Positions 1 through 8,759 of a stretch of DNA of 37,722 nucleotides are shown in pieces. The DNA is from Actinomycetota bacterium (GTDB lineage Bacteria; Actinomycetota; Thermoleophilia; Solirubrobacterales; Solirubrobacteraceae), in NCBI GenBank assembly GCA_009699505.1, contig WLOB01000002.1, positions 1-37,722 on the forward strand, given 5' to 3'. The notes under the pieces are model-generated. The model did not search any database. It had not been told where the DNA came from and saw only the letters and a program-made list of their open reading frames with translations. Both the position numbers and the translations under genes were made by a program. How positions within the stretch are numbered: the stretch's first letter is position 1; each line of letters begins with the position of its first letter.

Positions 1-2
1 AG

Positions 3-1943
3 CGCCGGCGGCGGGGGAGGACCTCGATCGCCGGACTGCCGGCCGCCGTCGCCGCCGCGCTGCCCGCCCTGGGCCGCCGCGCCGTCGCCGTCGCCGGCCG
101 CGCCACGCCCCGCACCGACCTGACGGTCTCGCTCTGCATGATCGTCAAGGACGAGGAGGCGATGCTCGGGCGCTGCCTGGCGAGCGTCCGGCCGTTCGTC
201 GACGAGCTCGTGGTCGTCGACACGGGCTCGACGGACCGGACCGTCGAGATCGCCCGGGAGCACGGGGCGCGGATCCTCCACCACGAGTGGACCCACGACT
301 TCGCGGCCGCGCGCAACGTGTCGCTCGAGGCCGCCACGGGCGACTGGATCCTCTGCCTCGACGCCGACGAGGTCCTCTCGGAGGGCGAGGGGCCGCGCCT
401 GCGCGCGCTCGCCGGCCGCACCTGGCGCGAGGCGCTCTACCTCGTCGAGACGAATCACACGGAGGAGCTCGAGATCGGCGCGAGCACCCGCCACCTCGCG
501 CTGCGCCTGTTCCGCAACCGCCCCGGCCGGCGCTTCTCCGGCCGCCTGCACGAGCAGGTCGAGGAGCTCGCCGCGCTGCCCGCCCAGCGCCGGGAGGTCA
601 CCGACGTGCGGATCGAGCACTACGGCTACCTCGGCGAGGTGCGCGAGCAGAAGGGCAAGGAGCAGCGCAACCGCGTCCTGGTGGAGCAGCAGCTCGCCGA
701 CGGCGACGACCGCGCGTTCGTGCGCTTCAACCTCGGCTCGGAGCACATGGCCTCGGGCGAGTTCGCCGAGGCCGTCGAGCAGTTCACCGGCCCGTGGGCC
801 GAGGCCTACGGGATCACGGACGTCCCGCCGCAGGGGTTCGTGCCGATCCTCGGCTCGCGACTGGTCGAGTCGCTCCTGGCGCTCGGGCGCCTCGAGGAGG
901 GCGAGCGGACCGCGCTGCAGGTCCTCGAGCGGTTCCCGGACTTCACCGACGTCGTGCTGCTGCGCGGGCACCTCGCCCGCCTGGCCGGCGACGAGGACGC
1001 GGCCTGCGCGCACTACCGCCGCTGCCTCGTCATGGGCGACGCGCCGCCCGCCTACCTGCCGTCGACCGGCGTCGGCGGGCACCTCGCCGCCCGGTCCCTC
1101 GCCCGGATCCTCGCCGCCCGCGGCGAGCACGACGAGGCCGAGGCGCTCCTGGAGGACGTCCTGCGCCGCAGCCCGCAGCAGGTCCGCGCCGCCGAGACGC
1201 TCGCCGAGCTGCTCCGCGCCCGCGGGGTCCCCGGCGACGTCGTGCTGGCGCGGATCGCCGCGTGCGCGCCGGGCATGCTGCCGACGGGCCGGCACCTCGT
1301 CGCGGCGGCCCTGCACCGCTCGGGCGCCGTCGAGGAGGCCGAGACCGAGCTGCGCGCCGTCCTGGCCGCACGGCCGGGCTACGACGCCGCGCGCCTCGAG
1401 CTCGTGCGCCTCCTGCTGCTCGCCGACCGGCTGCCCGAGGCCGCCGACGAGGCGCTGCGGGTGCCCGCCGGCTCCCGGCTCGAGCCCGACGCGCTGCGCA
1501 ACGCCGCGTTCGCGCGCCTCGCCGATGGCGCGCCCGTCCACGACGTCCTGGCCCGCACCGCCGACGCGTTGCCCGGCGCGGAGCACGCCCTCTTCCTCGC
1601 CTGGGCCGGCGGCTCCCCGGCCCTCGCGCCGGCGGCCGCCGAGTCGGCGCTGACGATGCTGAACGCGCTGGCGCGGATGGAGCGCTTCGAGGCGTTCGAG
1701 GCCCTCGTCGGCGTCTTCGAGCGCCTCGGCCTGCCGTGGCGCCGCCGCCGCGAGCTGCTCGCCCAGGTCTACCTGCGCCGCGGGTTCCTGCAGTCCGCGG
1801 CGGAGGAGTGGATGCGCGTGGTCGACCGCGACGGGCCCGACGCCGACGCGCTGCGCGGGCTGGCGATCGTCGCCGCGCGGATGGGCCTGGAGGAGGACGC
1901 CGCGACGTTCCTCGCCGACGCCGAGGCGCTCGCCGCGGCCTGA
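3..1943 (+). CDS. GT2-family glycosyltransferase with C-terminal TPR repeats (5' end outside window)
   Basis: The protein begins with a GT-A nucleotide-sugar fold of the 'SLCMIVKDEE' type. It carries the UDP-sugar motif VVDTGSTDRT and the metal-binding motif LDADE about 75 residues after the first in-frame ATG at 138. From roughly residue 165 onward it is a string of helical TPR-like repeats rich in Ala, Leu and Glu. The frame is open back to base 3. Family members normally have LTVSLC before MIVK, and that stretch is encoded upstream of 138, so the true start lies upstream, probably outside the window. Such GT-TPR fusions glycosylate proteins or surface polymers. Its position next to a sigma-28 sugar island suggests flagellin or surface-glycan decoration, which is an inference. 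The donor and acceptor sugars cannot be told from sequence. Confidence 0.88.
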   Translation, partial: RRRRGRTSIAGLPAAVAAALPALGRRAVAVAGRATPRTDLTVSLCMIVKDEEAMLGRCLASVRPFVDELVVVDTGSTDRTVEIAREHGARILHHEWTHDFAAARNVSLEAATGDWILCLDADEVLSEGEGPRLRALAGRTWREALYLVETNHTEELEIGASTRHLALRLFRNRPGRRFSGRLHEQVEELAALPAQRREVTDVRIEHYGYLGEVREQKGKEQRNRVLVEQQLADGDDRAFVRFNLGSEHMASGEFAEAVEQFTGPWAEAYGITDVPPQGFVPILGSRLVESLLALGRLEEGERTALQVLERFPDFTDVVLLRGHLARLAGDEDAACAHYRRCLVMGDAPPAYLPSTGVGGHLAARSLARILAARGEHDEAEALLEDVLRRSPQQVRAAETLAELLRARGVPGDVVLARIAACAPGMLPTGRHLVAAALHRSGAVEEAETELRAVLAARPGYDAARLELVRLLLLADRLPEAADEALRVPAGSRLEPDALRNAAFARLADGAPVHDVLARTADALPGAEHALFLAWAGGSPALAPAAAESALTMLNALARMERFEAFEALVGVFERLGLPWRRRRELLAQVYLRRGFLQSAAEEWMRVVDRDGPDADALRGLAIVAARMGLEEDAATFLADAEALAAA

Positions 1944-2063
1944 CCCCGTCGGGCGGTCTCCGCGCCCGGCGCGGGCCGCCCTCCCGCCGGTCCGCCGTCG
2001 ACCGCCCGCTCGGCCCGGCCCGCCCCGCGGCCGGTCCGCGGTCGACCCGGCCGCGTCGCGCAC

Positions 2064-2069
2064 TAGGGT
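2064..2069 (+). promoter_or_regulatory. Predicted -10 element (TAGGGT) of the response-regulator gene
   Basis: TAGGGT lies 8 bases before the ATG at 2078. With the usual 6-8 base distance from -10 to +1, transcription would start at the start codon and give a leaderless mRNA. No Shine-Dalgarno sequence fits in the spacer. Confidence 0.5.
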
Positions 2070-2077
2070 CGGCCCCG

Positions 2078-2734
2078 ATGCCGTCGCTGCGGGTGCTGAT
2101 CGCCGAGGACCAGGTGCTGCTGCGCCAGGGCATCGCGCGGCTGCTCCAGGACGCGGGGATGGACGTCGTCGCCCAGGCGGGCGACGCGGTCGACCTGCTG
2201 CGCAAGGTCCGCGCGCACCGGCCCGACGTCGCGATCGTCGACGTCCAGATGCCCCCGGACCACACGGACGACGGCCTCCGCGCGGCCGTGCGGATCCGCG
2301 CCGAGCTGCCCGACGTCGCCGTGCTCGTCCTGTCGGGGTTCCTCGAGGAGCGCTACGCCCTGGAACTCGTCGGGGACGACGCCCGGCGCGTCGGCTATCT
2401 GCTGAAGGACCGCGTGGTGGACGTCGACTCCTTCGTCGCCGCGGTCCGTCGCGTCGCCGCCGGCGGCTCGGCCCTGGACCCCGACGTCGTCGCCCGGATG
2501 GTCGGGCGGCCCCGCGAGGGCGACCCGCTCGCGGCGCTGACCCCGCGCGAGCTCGACGTCCTCGGCCTGATGGCGCAGGGGCTGTCGAACCGCGGGATCG
2601 CGGGCGCGCTGTCCGTCGGCGACCCCGCGGTGGAGAAGCACGCCACGCGGATCTTCGGGAAGCTCGGCCTGGGCGGCGAGCCCACGGAGCACCGTCGCGT
2701 GCTCGCGGTCCTGACGTTCCTGCGGGCGGGCTGA
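2078..2734 (+). CDS. NarL/LuxR-family two-component response regulator
   Basis: This 218-residue protein has a receiver domain (about 1-125) with the acidic pair E10-D11, phosphoacceptor D55 in VAIVDVQMPP, S86 and conserved K110 in YLLKD. A LuxR-type helix-turn-helix follows (about 150-215: LTPRELDVLGLMAQGLSNRGIA, then VEKHATRIFGKLGL). It should bind DNA when phosphorylated by a histidine kinase. The likely partner is the NarL-family kinase encoded convergently at 2872-3972, 137 bases away. The start at 2078 is supported by the -10 directly upstream and by alignment to the canonical 'xxRVLIAEDQ' N-terminus. The target genes are unknown. Confidence 0.93.
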   Translation: MPSLRVLIAEDQVLLRQGIARLLQDAGMDVVAQAGDAVDLLRKVRAHRPDVAIVDVQMPPDHTDDGLRAAVRIRAELPDVAVLVLSGFLEERYALELVGDDARRVGYLLKDRVVDVDSFVAAVRRVAAGGSALDPDVVARMVGRPREGDPLAALTPRELDVLGLMAQGLSNRGIAGALSVGDPAVEKHATRIFGKLGLGGEPTEHRRVLAVLTFLRAG

Positions 2735-2871
2735 GCGCTCGTGCCGACGGGCTGCGGCCGGGTCGCCGGAAGCGGCTCGTGCGACGGCGGGCGGGTGGGG
2801 CGCCGCGCGGCGCGACCGGGCCGTGGCGCCACGGCACGCGGCTCGGCCGCACCCGTCGCGGCCGCGGCTCC

Positions 2872-3972
2872 TCAGGGGCCGGGAGGCACGGCGCCGCCAC
2901 CCACCGGGAGCCGGGCGACGACGGTCGTCCCGCCGCCCGGTGCGTCGCCGACCGCGAGCGTGCCGCCCGTCGCCTCGACCCGGTCGCGCAGGCCCTGCAG
3001 CCCCGACCCGGCGGCCGGGTCGGCGCCCCCGCGACCGTCGTCGGCGACGAGCACGCGGAGGACCCCGGCGGTCTCGGTCACCTCGACCCGCGCGCGTCCC
3101 GCCTCCGCGTGCCGGGCCACGTTGGCCAGGGCCTCCGCGACCACGAAGTACGCCGTCGCCTCCACCGTCGCCGGACGGCGGCCCTCGGGCACCGACGTCG
3201 TGACGAGCACGGAGGAGCGGGCCGTGAGCGACTCGACCGCGGCGGCCAGCCCGCGGCTCGTGAGGATCGTCGGGTGGATGCCGGCGACGAGGTCCCGCAG
3301 CTCGGCGACCGCGCCCCGCGCCTCGGCGACCGCCTCGCCCAGCGTCTCCCGCGCCGCGTGCGGATCCGCCTCGAGGTCGGCCAGCCCGTGCTGCACGGCC
3401 AGCGCGACGGACATCAGGCGCTGCTGCGCCCCGTCGTGCAGGTCGCGCCCGATCCGCCGGCGCTCCGCGTCCGCGGCCTCCACGATGCGCGTCCGGGACG
3501 CCGCGACCGCGTCGGCCCGGGCGCGCTCGACGGCCTCCCGCCGCCGCGCCTCCTCGGCGGCGCGGCGTTCCGTCTCGTCCCGGAAGACGACGACGGCGCC
3601 GCGGCCCTCCGCGGTCGGCAGCGGCGCGGAGGAGTAGGACACGGGCACGAGCGACCCGTCGCGCCGGACGAACCAGTCGTCCGTCACCCGGACGGTCGCG
3701 CCGCTCGTCCGGGGACGCAGCAGCGGGCACTCGTCCTCCGGGAACGGCGTGCCGTCGGGCCGCCGGTGGTGGATCGTGGCGTGGCTCGGGCGGCCGAGCA
3801 GCTCGTCCTCCGCGAAGCCCAGCACCTCGAGCGCCGCGGGGTTGGCGAAGCGCACGCGGCCGGCGTGGTCGACGACGTAGACCGCGTCCGCGACGCTCGC
3901 CAGGAGCGCGTCCAGGAGCGCTGCGGGCGGCGCGGGGCCGCCGTCGACGGGCGGGTGGGGCTCACCGCTCAC
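2872..3972 (-). CDS. PAS-domain sensor histidine kinase, NarX/DesK (HisKA_3) type
   Basis: The protein has 366 residues. A PAS domain spans about 20-135 (AVYVVDHAGRVRFANPAALEVLG ... VVVFRDETERR). A short helical linker leads to a HisKA_3 dimerisation domain with phosphoacceptor H179 in RRIGRDLHDGAQQRL, and a HATPase_c domain follows (N-box EALANVARHAEA; G-boxes DDGRGG and GSGLQGLRDRV). There is no transmembrane segment, so it is probably a cytosolic sensor of a small ligand or redox state. The GTG start is supported by TACGCT 6 bases upstream. It is the likely cognate kinase of the convergent NarL regulator. The convergent arrangement, rather than a kinase-regulator operon, means the two are transcribed separately. 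Confidence 0.92.
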   Translation of the reverse strand: MSGEPHPPVDGGPAPPAALLDALLASVADAVYVVDHAGRVRFANPAALEVLGFAEDELLGRPSHATIHHRRPDGTPFPEDECPLLRPRTSGATVRVTDDWFVRRDGSLVPVSYSSAPLPTAEGRGAVVVFRDETERRAAEEARRREAVERARADAVAASRTRIVEAADAERRRIGRDLHDGAQQRLMSVALAVQHGLADLEADPHAARETLGEAVAEARGAVAELRDLVAGIHPTILTSRGLAAAVESLTARSSVLVTTSVPEGRRPATVEATAYFVVAEALANVARHAEAGRARVEVTETAGVLRVLVADDGRGGADPAAGSGLQGLRDRVEATGGTLAVGDAPGGGTTVVARLPVGGGAVPPGP

Positions 3973-3978
3973 CCGCCC

Positions 3979-3984
3979 AGCGTA
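3979..3984 (-). promoter_or_regulatory. Predicted -10 element (TACGCT) of the histidine-kinase gene
   Basis: On the minus strand TACGCT lies 6 bases before the GTG start at 3972, so the transcript would be leaderless. Confidence 0.45.
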
Positions 3985-4008
3985 CGTCGCGGCCCGTCGG
4001 GTCGCCGC

Positions 4009-4965
4009 TCAGAGGTCGAGCTCGTAGCGGTCGTGCGTCGTCGCGCTCCCGCCGTAGCTCTCCTTGTTGCGGACGAGGCCCGCGTTCAGCGTCCGGCCGG
4101 CGTCCTCCGTCGAGATGCCGAAGTCGAACCAGGGCACGGCGGCGTGCGTCTCCGTCAGCAGCCGGTCGACGATCGCGTCCACCGCGCCGCGCTCGCGCCC
4201 CTCGGCGCTCGCGGCGATGTACTGCGTGTGGGCGACGGTCGGCGTGGCGTAGACGACGACGCCGCCGAGGACGGGCGCGCCGGGCGCCTCCCGCGCGGTG
4301 TGCAGGCGGATGGCGTCGGGGAAGCGGCGCGCGAGCAGCTCGATCTCGTCCGCGGTGTGGACGGGCGCGACGCCGTGGCGCTCGCGCAGCGCGGCCTCCT
4401 CGAGCGCCCAGAAGCCCCGCAGGTCCGGGTCCTCCGCCACGTGCAGCGCCCGCGCGCGCCTGACCGACGCGCGGCGGCCCTTCGCGTAGGCGGGACGGTC
4501 GGCGACGTGGATCGTCGTCGAGAGCTCCCGGCGCACGAGGCGCGCGCCGACGAGCCAGAGCGCGTGGAGGTCCTCCTCGGCCGGGACCCGGTGGTAGATG
4601 TGCGGCACCGGCTTGTAGACCAGGCGCGACACGCCGTCGGCCCGCAGCGCGTCGGCGATCGCGGTCAGCCAGGCGTGCACGCGGGTCGCCGACGCGGTCG
4701 CGTCCGTGATCAGCCCGCCGAACGTCAGGCCGCCGTGGCTCGTGACGACGTCGCCCGAGCGCTCGGCCGGCAGCGCGGCCCGCAGCACGCCGTCGACGAG
4801 GACGAGCAGCGAGTGGTCCGCGAAGCGGTCGGCGTGGTACTCGAGGTATCCGCGGCGGAAGAGGACGTGGGGCGCCCGGGAGCGGTCCACCAGCGCGTCC
4901 CACGCGGCGGCGTCGGCCGGCGCGTAGCGCCGGACCTCGACGGCGACGGTCGCCGGCGCGCTCAC
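4009..4965 (-). CDS. GNAT/FemAB-like acyltransferase of the surface-sugar island
   Basis: This is a 318-residue protein of the type annotated as GNAT or FemAB-related (Acetyltransf_6-like). Family-like stretches include WDALVDRSRAPHVLFRRGYLEYH near the N-terminus, YKPVPHIYHRVPAEEDLHALW in the middle, and a C-terminal half ending in WFDFGISTEDAGRTLNAGL then RNKESYGG. Such enzymes transfer acyl or aminoacyl groups, often onto amino sugars or peptidoglycan. The GTG start overlaps the stop of the upstream glycosyltransferase by GTGA, so the two are translationally coupled in one operon driven by the sigma-28-type promoter at 6445-6471. An inferred role is N-acylation of an amino sugar made by the neighbouring ketoisomerase/aminotransferase pair. 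The substrate is unproven. Confidence 0.8.
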   Translation of the reverse strand: MSAPATVAVEVRRYAPADAAAWDALVDRSRAPHVLFRRGYLEYHADRFADHSLLVLVDGVLRAALPAERSGDVVTSHGGLTFGGLITDATASATRVHAWLTAIADALRADGVSRLVYKPVPHIYHRVPAEEDLHALWLVGARLVRRELSTTIHVADRPAYAKGRRASVRRARALHVAEDPDLRGFWALEEAALRERHGVAPVHTADEIELLARRFPDAIRLHTAREAPGAPVLGGVVVYATPTVAHTQYIAASAEGRERGAVDAIVDRLLTETHAAVPWFDFGISTEDAGRTLNAGLVRNKESYGGSATTHDRYELDL

Positions 4966-6437
4966 CGGACGCCGACGGGGACAGGGGAGGACGGTGCGTC
5001 GGCGCCCGCCCGGGTGCCGGACGACGCCGGACCGACGACGACCGGCGTCGGGGCGGACGCGAGCGCGGCGGCCTCCCGCAGCGCGACGAGCGTCGTGGCG
5101 TCGTGGACGGGCAGCACGCCGTCGCCGGCGACCGCGCCGAGCGCGGCGTGGGCGCGCACCCGCAGCGCCCCGCGCCCGAGCGGCTCGTCGCCCGTGGCGA
5201 GCACGTCGGCGTCGCAGCCCGTCAGCGCCGGGCCGAACGCCTCGACGAGCCGCGCGTCGGACCACCCGGCCCCGTGGACGACGAGGCTGACGTCGTCGTC
5301 GGCGCCGAAGGTCGCGGCCCAGGCGGCGAGGAGCGTGGGGTCGGCGTGCAGCTCGTCCGCGTCGGCGAGGACGACGAGGTGGCGCAGCTCGTGCTCCGCG
5401 GGCAGGTCGTCGCCCCAGTCGCCGACGAGCGCGCGCAGCCACGCCTCCAGCCCGCCGTCGACGGGGTCCTCGGCGACGCCCGCCACCGCGTGGACGACCG
5501 CGGCGCCGACGTCGCCGGCCGCCACGGCCGCCCGCGCCGCCGCGGCCCGCTCCGCCGCCCGGGCGCGGTCCGCCGCCGACACGGGCAGCGCCGGGTCGTC
5601 GGCCGTGCGGACGCCCTCCCCGGGCCCGGAGGCGCAGGCGCCGCGGAACGCCAGGAGCCCGCCGACGGCACCGGTCGCGCTGACCTCGCCGGGCCGCAGG
5701 ACGCGGAGCATCTCGCGGCGCAGCGCCCGCTCGCTGTGGGCGGCGCGGGCCGTCTGCTCCGGGCTCACCCCGAGACTCAGGTTGGCGCCGTGCATCCGGT
5801 AGCGGCAGGTGACCTCGTCGAGGTGGACGATCTCGGCGACGCGGGAGATCCGCCAGGCCCACCAGTGGTCCTCCCACGGCGCCTCGGGCGGGATGGGGTG
5901 CACGAGGTGCTTCAGGCAGCCGCGCTGCATGACCCCGGCGCCGCAGACGACGTTGTTGCGCAGGAGCACGTCCCGCAGCGGGCCCTCGACGCGGTCGATG
6001 CCGGTGGCGCGCCGGAACGACGGGGCGACGAGGCCGCCGTCCGCGTCGATGACCTCCAGGTCCGAGTGGACGAGGCCGGCGCGGGGGTGCTGCCGGAAGA
6101 CCTCGGCCAGCCGGCGCAGGCGCCCGGGGACCCAGACGTCGTCGCCGGAGATCGAGGTGATCAGGTCGCCGGTCAGCTCGGACATGCCGCGGTCGACCGC
6201 GCCGCGCACGCCGCGGTTCTCCTGGTGGATCACGCGGACGCGGTCGCGGTAGGGGGCGAGCGCCTCGAGGGTGCCGTCCGTGGACCCGTCGTCGACCACG
6301 ACGAACTGGAGCCGGTCGGCCGGCCAGTCCTGCGACAGCACGCTCTCGACGGCCTCGGCGACGAACGCCTCGTGCTGGTAGGCGGTGCAGTAGACGCTGA
6401 TGGTCGGCTGCTCGGGCAGCGCCGGCAGGGACACCAT
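4962..6437 (-). CDS. GT2-family glycosyltransferase with an unrecognised C-terminal region
   Basis: The protein has 491 residues. The first about 280 are a GT-A (GT2) catalytic domain: TISVYCTAYQHEAFVAEAVES, VVVDDGSTDGT, the metal-binding SGDDVW, and the acceptor-side APWEDHWWAWR. The remaining about 200 residues (a run of AARAAVAAGD-like helices, then HLVVLADADELH and a Rossmann-like stretch with SLVVHGAGWSD) match no domain I can name. They may be a second, degenerate glycosyltransferase fold. The ATG at 6437 (MVSLPALPEQ) is chosen because it sits 7 bases downstream of a sigma-28-type -10 and gives a normal GT2 N-terminus. The gene heads an operon with the acyltransferase at 4009-4965 (GTGA overlap) and is divergent from the methyltransferase. 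Confidence 0.87.
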   Translation of the reverse strand: MVSLPALPEQPTISVYCTAYQHEAFVAEAVESVLSQDWPADRLQFVVVDDGSTDGTLEALAPYRDRVRVIHQENRGVRGAVDRGMSELTGDLITSISGDDVWVPGRLRRLAEVFRQHPRAGLVHSDLEVIDADGGLVAPSFRRATGIDRVEGPLRDVLLRNNVVCGAGVMQRGCLKHLVHPIPPEAPWEDHWWAWRISRVAEIVHLDEVTCRYRMHGANLSLGVSPEQTARAAHSERALRREMLRVLRPGEVSATGAVGGLLAFRGACASGPGEGVRTADDPALPVSAADRARAAERAAAARAAVAAGDVGAAVVHAVAGVAEDPVDGGLEAWLRALVGDWGDDLPAEHELRHLVVLADADELHADPTLLAAWAATFGADDDVSLVVHGAGWSDARLVEAFGPALTGCDADVLATGDEPLGRGALRVRAHAALGAVAGDGVLPVHDATTLVALREAAALASAPTPVVVGPASSGTRAGADAPSSPVPVGVR

Positions 6438-6444
6438 GCCCGGG

Positions 6445-6471
6445 TGATCGGCGGGGCGCGGCGGGACCTGA
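6445..6471 (-). promoter_or_regulatory. Sigma-28 (FliA)-type promoter of the GT2/acyltransferase operon
   Basis: On the minus strand the -35 is TCAGGTCC (6471-6464), then 11 bases, then the -10 GCCGATCA (6452-6445). Seven bases (CCCGGGC) separate the -10 from the ATG at 6437. Order, spacing and -10 match the known FliA consensus TAAAGTTT-N11-GCCGATAA. The predicted +1 falls on the start codon, giving a leaderless mRNA. Confidence 0.8.
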
Positions 6472-6577
6472 GCCGGAGCGGGACGGGGCCACCGGGGCGG
6501 CGGGACGGCGGGCCTGCGCCGCGCCGGCGGACCGGGCGCACCGGGCGACGGACGAGGGACGGCGGGACGGGCGCCGC

Positions 6578-6604
6578 TCAAGCACCGGCCCGTCCGTCCG
6601 ATCA
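6578..6604 (+). promoter_or_regulatory. Sigma-28 (FliA)-type promoter of the methyltransferase/flavoprotein operon
   Basis: The -35 is TCAAGCAC (6578-6585), then 11 bases, then the -10 TCCGATCA (6597-6604), then 7 bases (CCGGTTC) to the ATG at 6612. The geometry is the same as at the other sigma-28-type sites in this island. It is divergent from the promoter at 6445-6471. Confidence 0.8.
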
Positions 6605-6611
6605 CCGGTTC

Positions 6612-7322
6612 ATGGCGACCGTCGAGGTTCGGGACTACACGCGCACCTACGACCCCGAGGGCGACTTCGACCGCTGGTACACCGTGGGCACCGGGCGGGC
6701 GATCGTCCCGTGGGTCCGCCCGGGCGACCACGTGCTCGAGCTGGGCTGCGCGACCGGCCTGATGACGGCGATGCTCGTCGACGCCGGCGCCCGGATCACG
6801 GCCGTGGACCGCGCCGGCCACTACCTCGACCGCCTCGAGGCCCGCGGGCTGCCGGGCGTCGACGTCGTGCGCGCCGACCTCGCGGAGGCGTTCCCCCCGC
6901 CCGTCGCCCACGACCACGTCCTGGCCACGAGCCTCCTCCACCAGATCCCCGACCCCGCCGCGTTCGTCGCGGCGGCGGCGGAGCGGCTGCGCCCCGGCGG
7001 CCTGCTGCACGTCACGGTCCCCAACCCGCGGTCGCTGCACCGCCTGGTCGCCGTCGACGAGGGCACCCTCGGGTCGCTCGGGGAGGTCTCGGCGCTGGGC
7101 CGGGAGACCGACGTCTCGCGGATGATGGACCCCGAGGACGTCGTCGCGCTCGGGGCCCGGGCCGGCCTGCGCCCCGTCCACCGCGGCGGCGTGCTGCTCA
7201 AGCCGCTGCCCAACGCGCAGATGGCGGAGCTCCCCGACGCCGTGATCGAGCGCCTGCTCGCCGCGGCGCTGCACACCCCGGACGTCGCGGCGATGAGCCA
7301 CGTGGTGCTGCGCCGTGCCTGA
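6612..7322 (+). CDS. Class I SAM-dependent methyltransferase
   Basis: This 236-residue protein has a Rossmann methyltransferase fold. Motif I is VLELGCATGLMTAML (about 41-55), the acidic motif II is ITAVDRAGHYLDRL, motif III is VDVVRADLAEAF, and a conserved LRPGGLLHVTVPNPRSLHRL follows. It resembles Methyltransf_11/23 enzymes that modify sugars or glycolipids. The start is fixed by the sigma-28-type promoter 7 bases upstream. Its end overlaps the start of the flavoprotein gene by 8 bases (GTGCCTGA), so the two are co-translated. In this context O- or N-methylation of a surface sugar is the best guess. The acceptor is not known. Confidence 0.88.
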   Translation: MATVEVRDYTRTYDPEGDFDRWYTVGTGRAIVPWVRPGDHVLELGCATGLMTAMLVDAGARITAVDRAGHYLDRLEARGLPGVDVVRADLAEAFPPPVAHDHVLATSLLHQIPDPAAFVAAAAERLRPGGLLHVTVPNPRSLHRLVAVDEGTLGSLGEVSALGRETDVSRMMDPEDVVALGARAGLRPVHRGGVLLKPLPNAQMAELPDAVIERLLAAALHTPDVAAMSHVVLRRA

Positions 7323-8724
7323 GCCGGAGGTCGACGACGACGCGACCGTCGTCGTCGGCGGCTCGTGGGCGGCCCTCGTGGCCGCGGAGCGCCTCGCCGC
7401 CGCCGGCGAGCCCGTCCACCTGCTCCTGCCCCGCCGCGGCGTCGGCGGCGGCTTCGCCCCCCGACGCGTCGACGGGCGCGCGCTCGAGCTCGGCCTGCGG
7501 GTCCTCGAGCTCGAGCACGAGGCCGCGCCGGCCTCGGAGGACGTGCCGTCGCTCGAGCAGCACGACCCCGCCGGCGCGGGGCACCTGCCGTACCTGCCGC
7601 TCGTCTCGCGCTACCTGGCCGACCTGGCCGGCGACGACCTCCTCGCGCTGCCGCCGTCGGCCACCGCGGTCGGCGGGCGCCTGACGCACGACCTGTTCCT
7701 CACCTCGGACCCCGCCGGCGTCCGCGACGCTCTGGGCGCCGGTGACCGCCGGGCCGCCGCCGCCGAGGTCGATCCCGCGCGGCCGCCCGGGCCGCTGTCC
7801 GGACCGGGGGAGACCCGCACGCTGCAGCAGGCGTCGCTCGAGAACCACGGACGGACCGTCCACGAGGCGCTGATCGCCCCGTTCGTCGACAAGGTCGCGG
7901 CCGGCGGCGCCGCAGCGGTCCTCGCCGCGCACCGTCGCCGCGTGTGGACGCCGGTGCTCTGGCCGCGGTCGGTGTGGGAGGCGTGCTCGGACGGTCCGAT
8001 CGGCTTCCGGCCCCGCCGGCCCGGGGCGACCGTCCGCGGTGGCGTCGGCGCGCTGGTGCCGCGCGTGCTCGAGCGGATCGCCGTCGCGGGACGGATCGGC
8101 GTGACGACCGCCGGGCCGCTCCTCGAGCTCGGCGCCGCGCCCGACGGCCGGACCCGGCTGACGTTCGAGGGCGGGTGGCAGGTCCTGGCCCGCAGGCCCG
8201 TCCTCGCCGCGCCCGCCCCGGAGCTCTTCGCGGCCGCGGGCGTGCCGTACGCGCCGGAGCGCGTCCGCACCGTCGTCGGGTGGGTCGAGGTGGCCGGCGA
8301 GCACGTCCTCGCCGCGCCGCCCGTCGTCCACGTCGTCGACCCCACGATCGACGCGCTGCGCATCACGACGACCGTCGATCCCGTCGGCGTCCCGGCGGGC
8401 CGTCGCCTGCTCTGCGTCGAGCTGCGCCACGACCTCGCCGAGGGCCGGATCGCGGACGCCGCCCGCGACGGGCTCGTGCGGACCGGACTGGTGCGGGAGG
8501 GCGCGCCGATCCAGCTCGTCGACGGCGTGGCGGCGCGCACCTTCGCGCTCCCGACCCGCGCGACCGTCGACGCGTTCGCGGCCGCGTCCCGGGCGTTCGC
8601 CGACCGCGAGCTCGACGTGGAGGTCCTCGGCGGAGGCGTCGCGCTGCAGGGCGACTACCTCAACGAGCAGGTCGTCGCGGGGTTGGCCTGCGCCGCGCGG
8701 CGGGCCGGCGCCGTCGTGGGCTGA
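7315..8724 (+). CDS. NAD(P)/FAD-binding oxidoreductase, UDP-galactopyranose-mutase/amine-oxidase-like
   Basis: The protein has 469 residues. It has an N-terminal dinucleotide fold with a variant glycine motif (VVVGGSWAALVAAERLAAAGEPVHLL, about 11-36) and the secondary motif RRGVGGGFAPRRVDG. A central segment TVHEALIAPFVDKVAAG recalls the PY-x-x-K-x-WG region of UDP-galactopyranose mutases and protoporphyrinogen-oxidase-like proteins, and GGGVALQGDYLNEQVVAGLACAARRAG is a typical FAD-binding C-terminus. The GTG start overlaps the methyltransferase gene. In a sugar island the plausible roles are ring contraction or oxidation of a nucleotide sugar or a lipid-linked sugar. Divergence from true mutases makes the exact reaction uncertain. 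Confidence 0.78.
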   Translation: MPEPEVDDDATVVVGGSWAALVAAERLAAAGEPVHLLLPRRGVGGGFAPRRVDGRALELGLRVLELEHEAAPASEDVPSLEQHDPAGAGHLPYLPLVSRYLADLAGDDLLALPPSATAVGGRLTHDLFLTSDPAGVRDALGAGDRRAAAAEVDPARPPGPLSGPGETRTLQQASLENHGRTVHEALIAPFVDKVAAGGAAAVLAAHRRRVWTPVLWPRSVWEACSDGPIGFRPRRPGATVRGGVGALVPRVLERIAVAGRIGVTTAGPLLELGAAPDGRTRLTFEGGWQVLARRPVLAAPAPELFAAAGVPYAPERVRTVVGWVEVAGEHVLAAPPVVHVVDPTIDALRITTTVDPVGVPAGRRLLCVELRHDLAEGRIADAARDGLVRTGLVREGAPIQLVDGVAARTFALPTRATVDAFAAASRAFADRELDVEVLGGGVALQGDYLNEQVVAGLACAARRAGAVVG

Positions 8725-8759
8725 GCCGGACGGCGACCGCGGCTCCCGCCCCGGCTCCC

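Noticed and set aside
4009-6585. Single 858-codon minus-strand protein spanning the acyltransferase and GT2 genes
   Set aside because: The upstream half is the wrong frame of the GT2 gene (Arg/Ala/Pro-rich). Only the part from the GTG at 4965 is protein-like.
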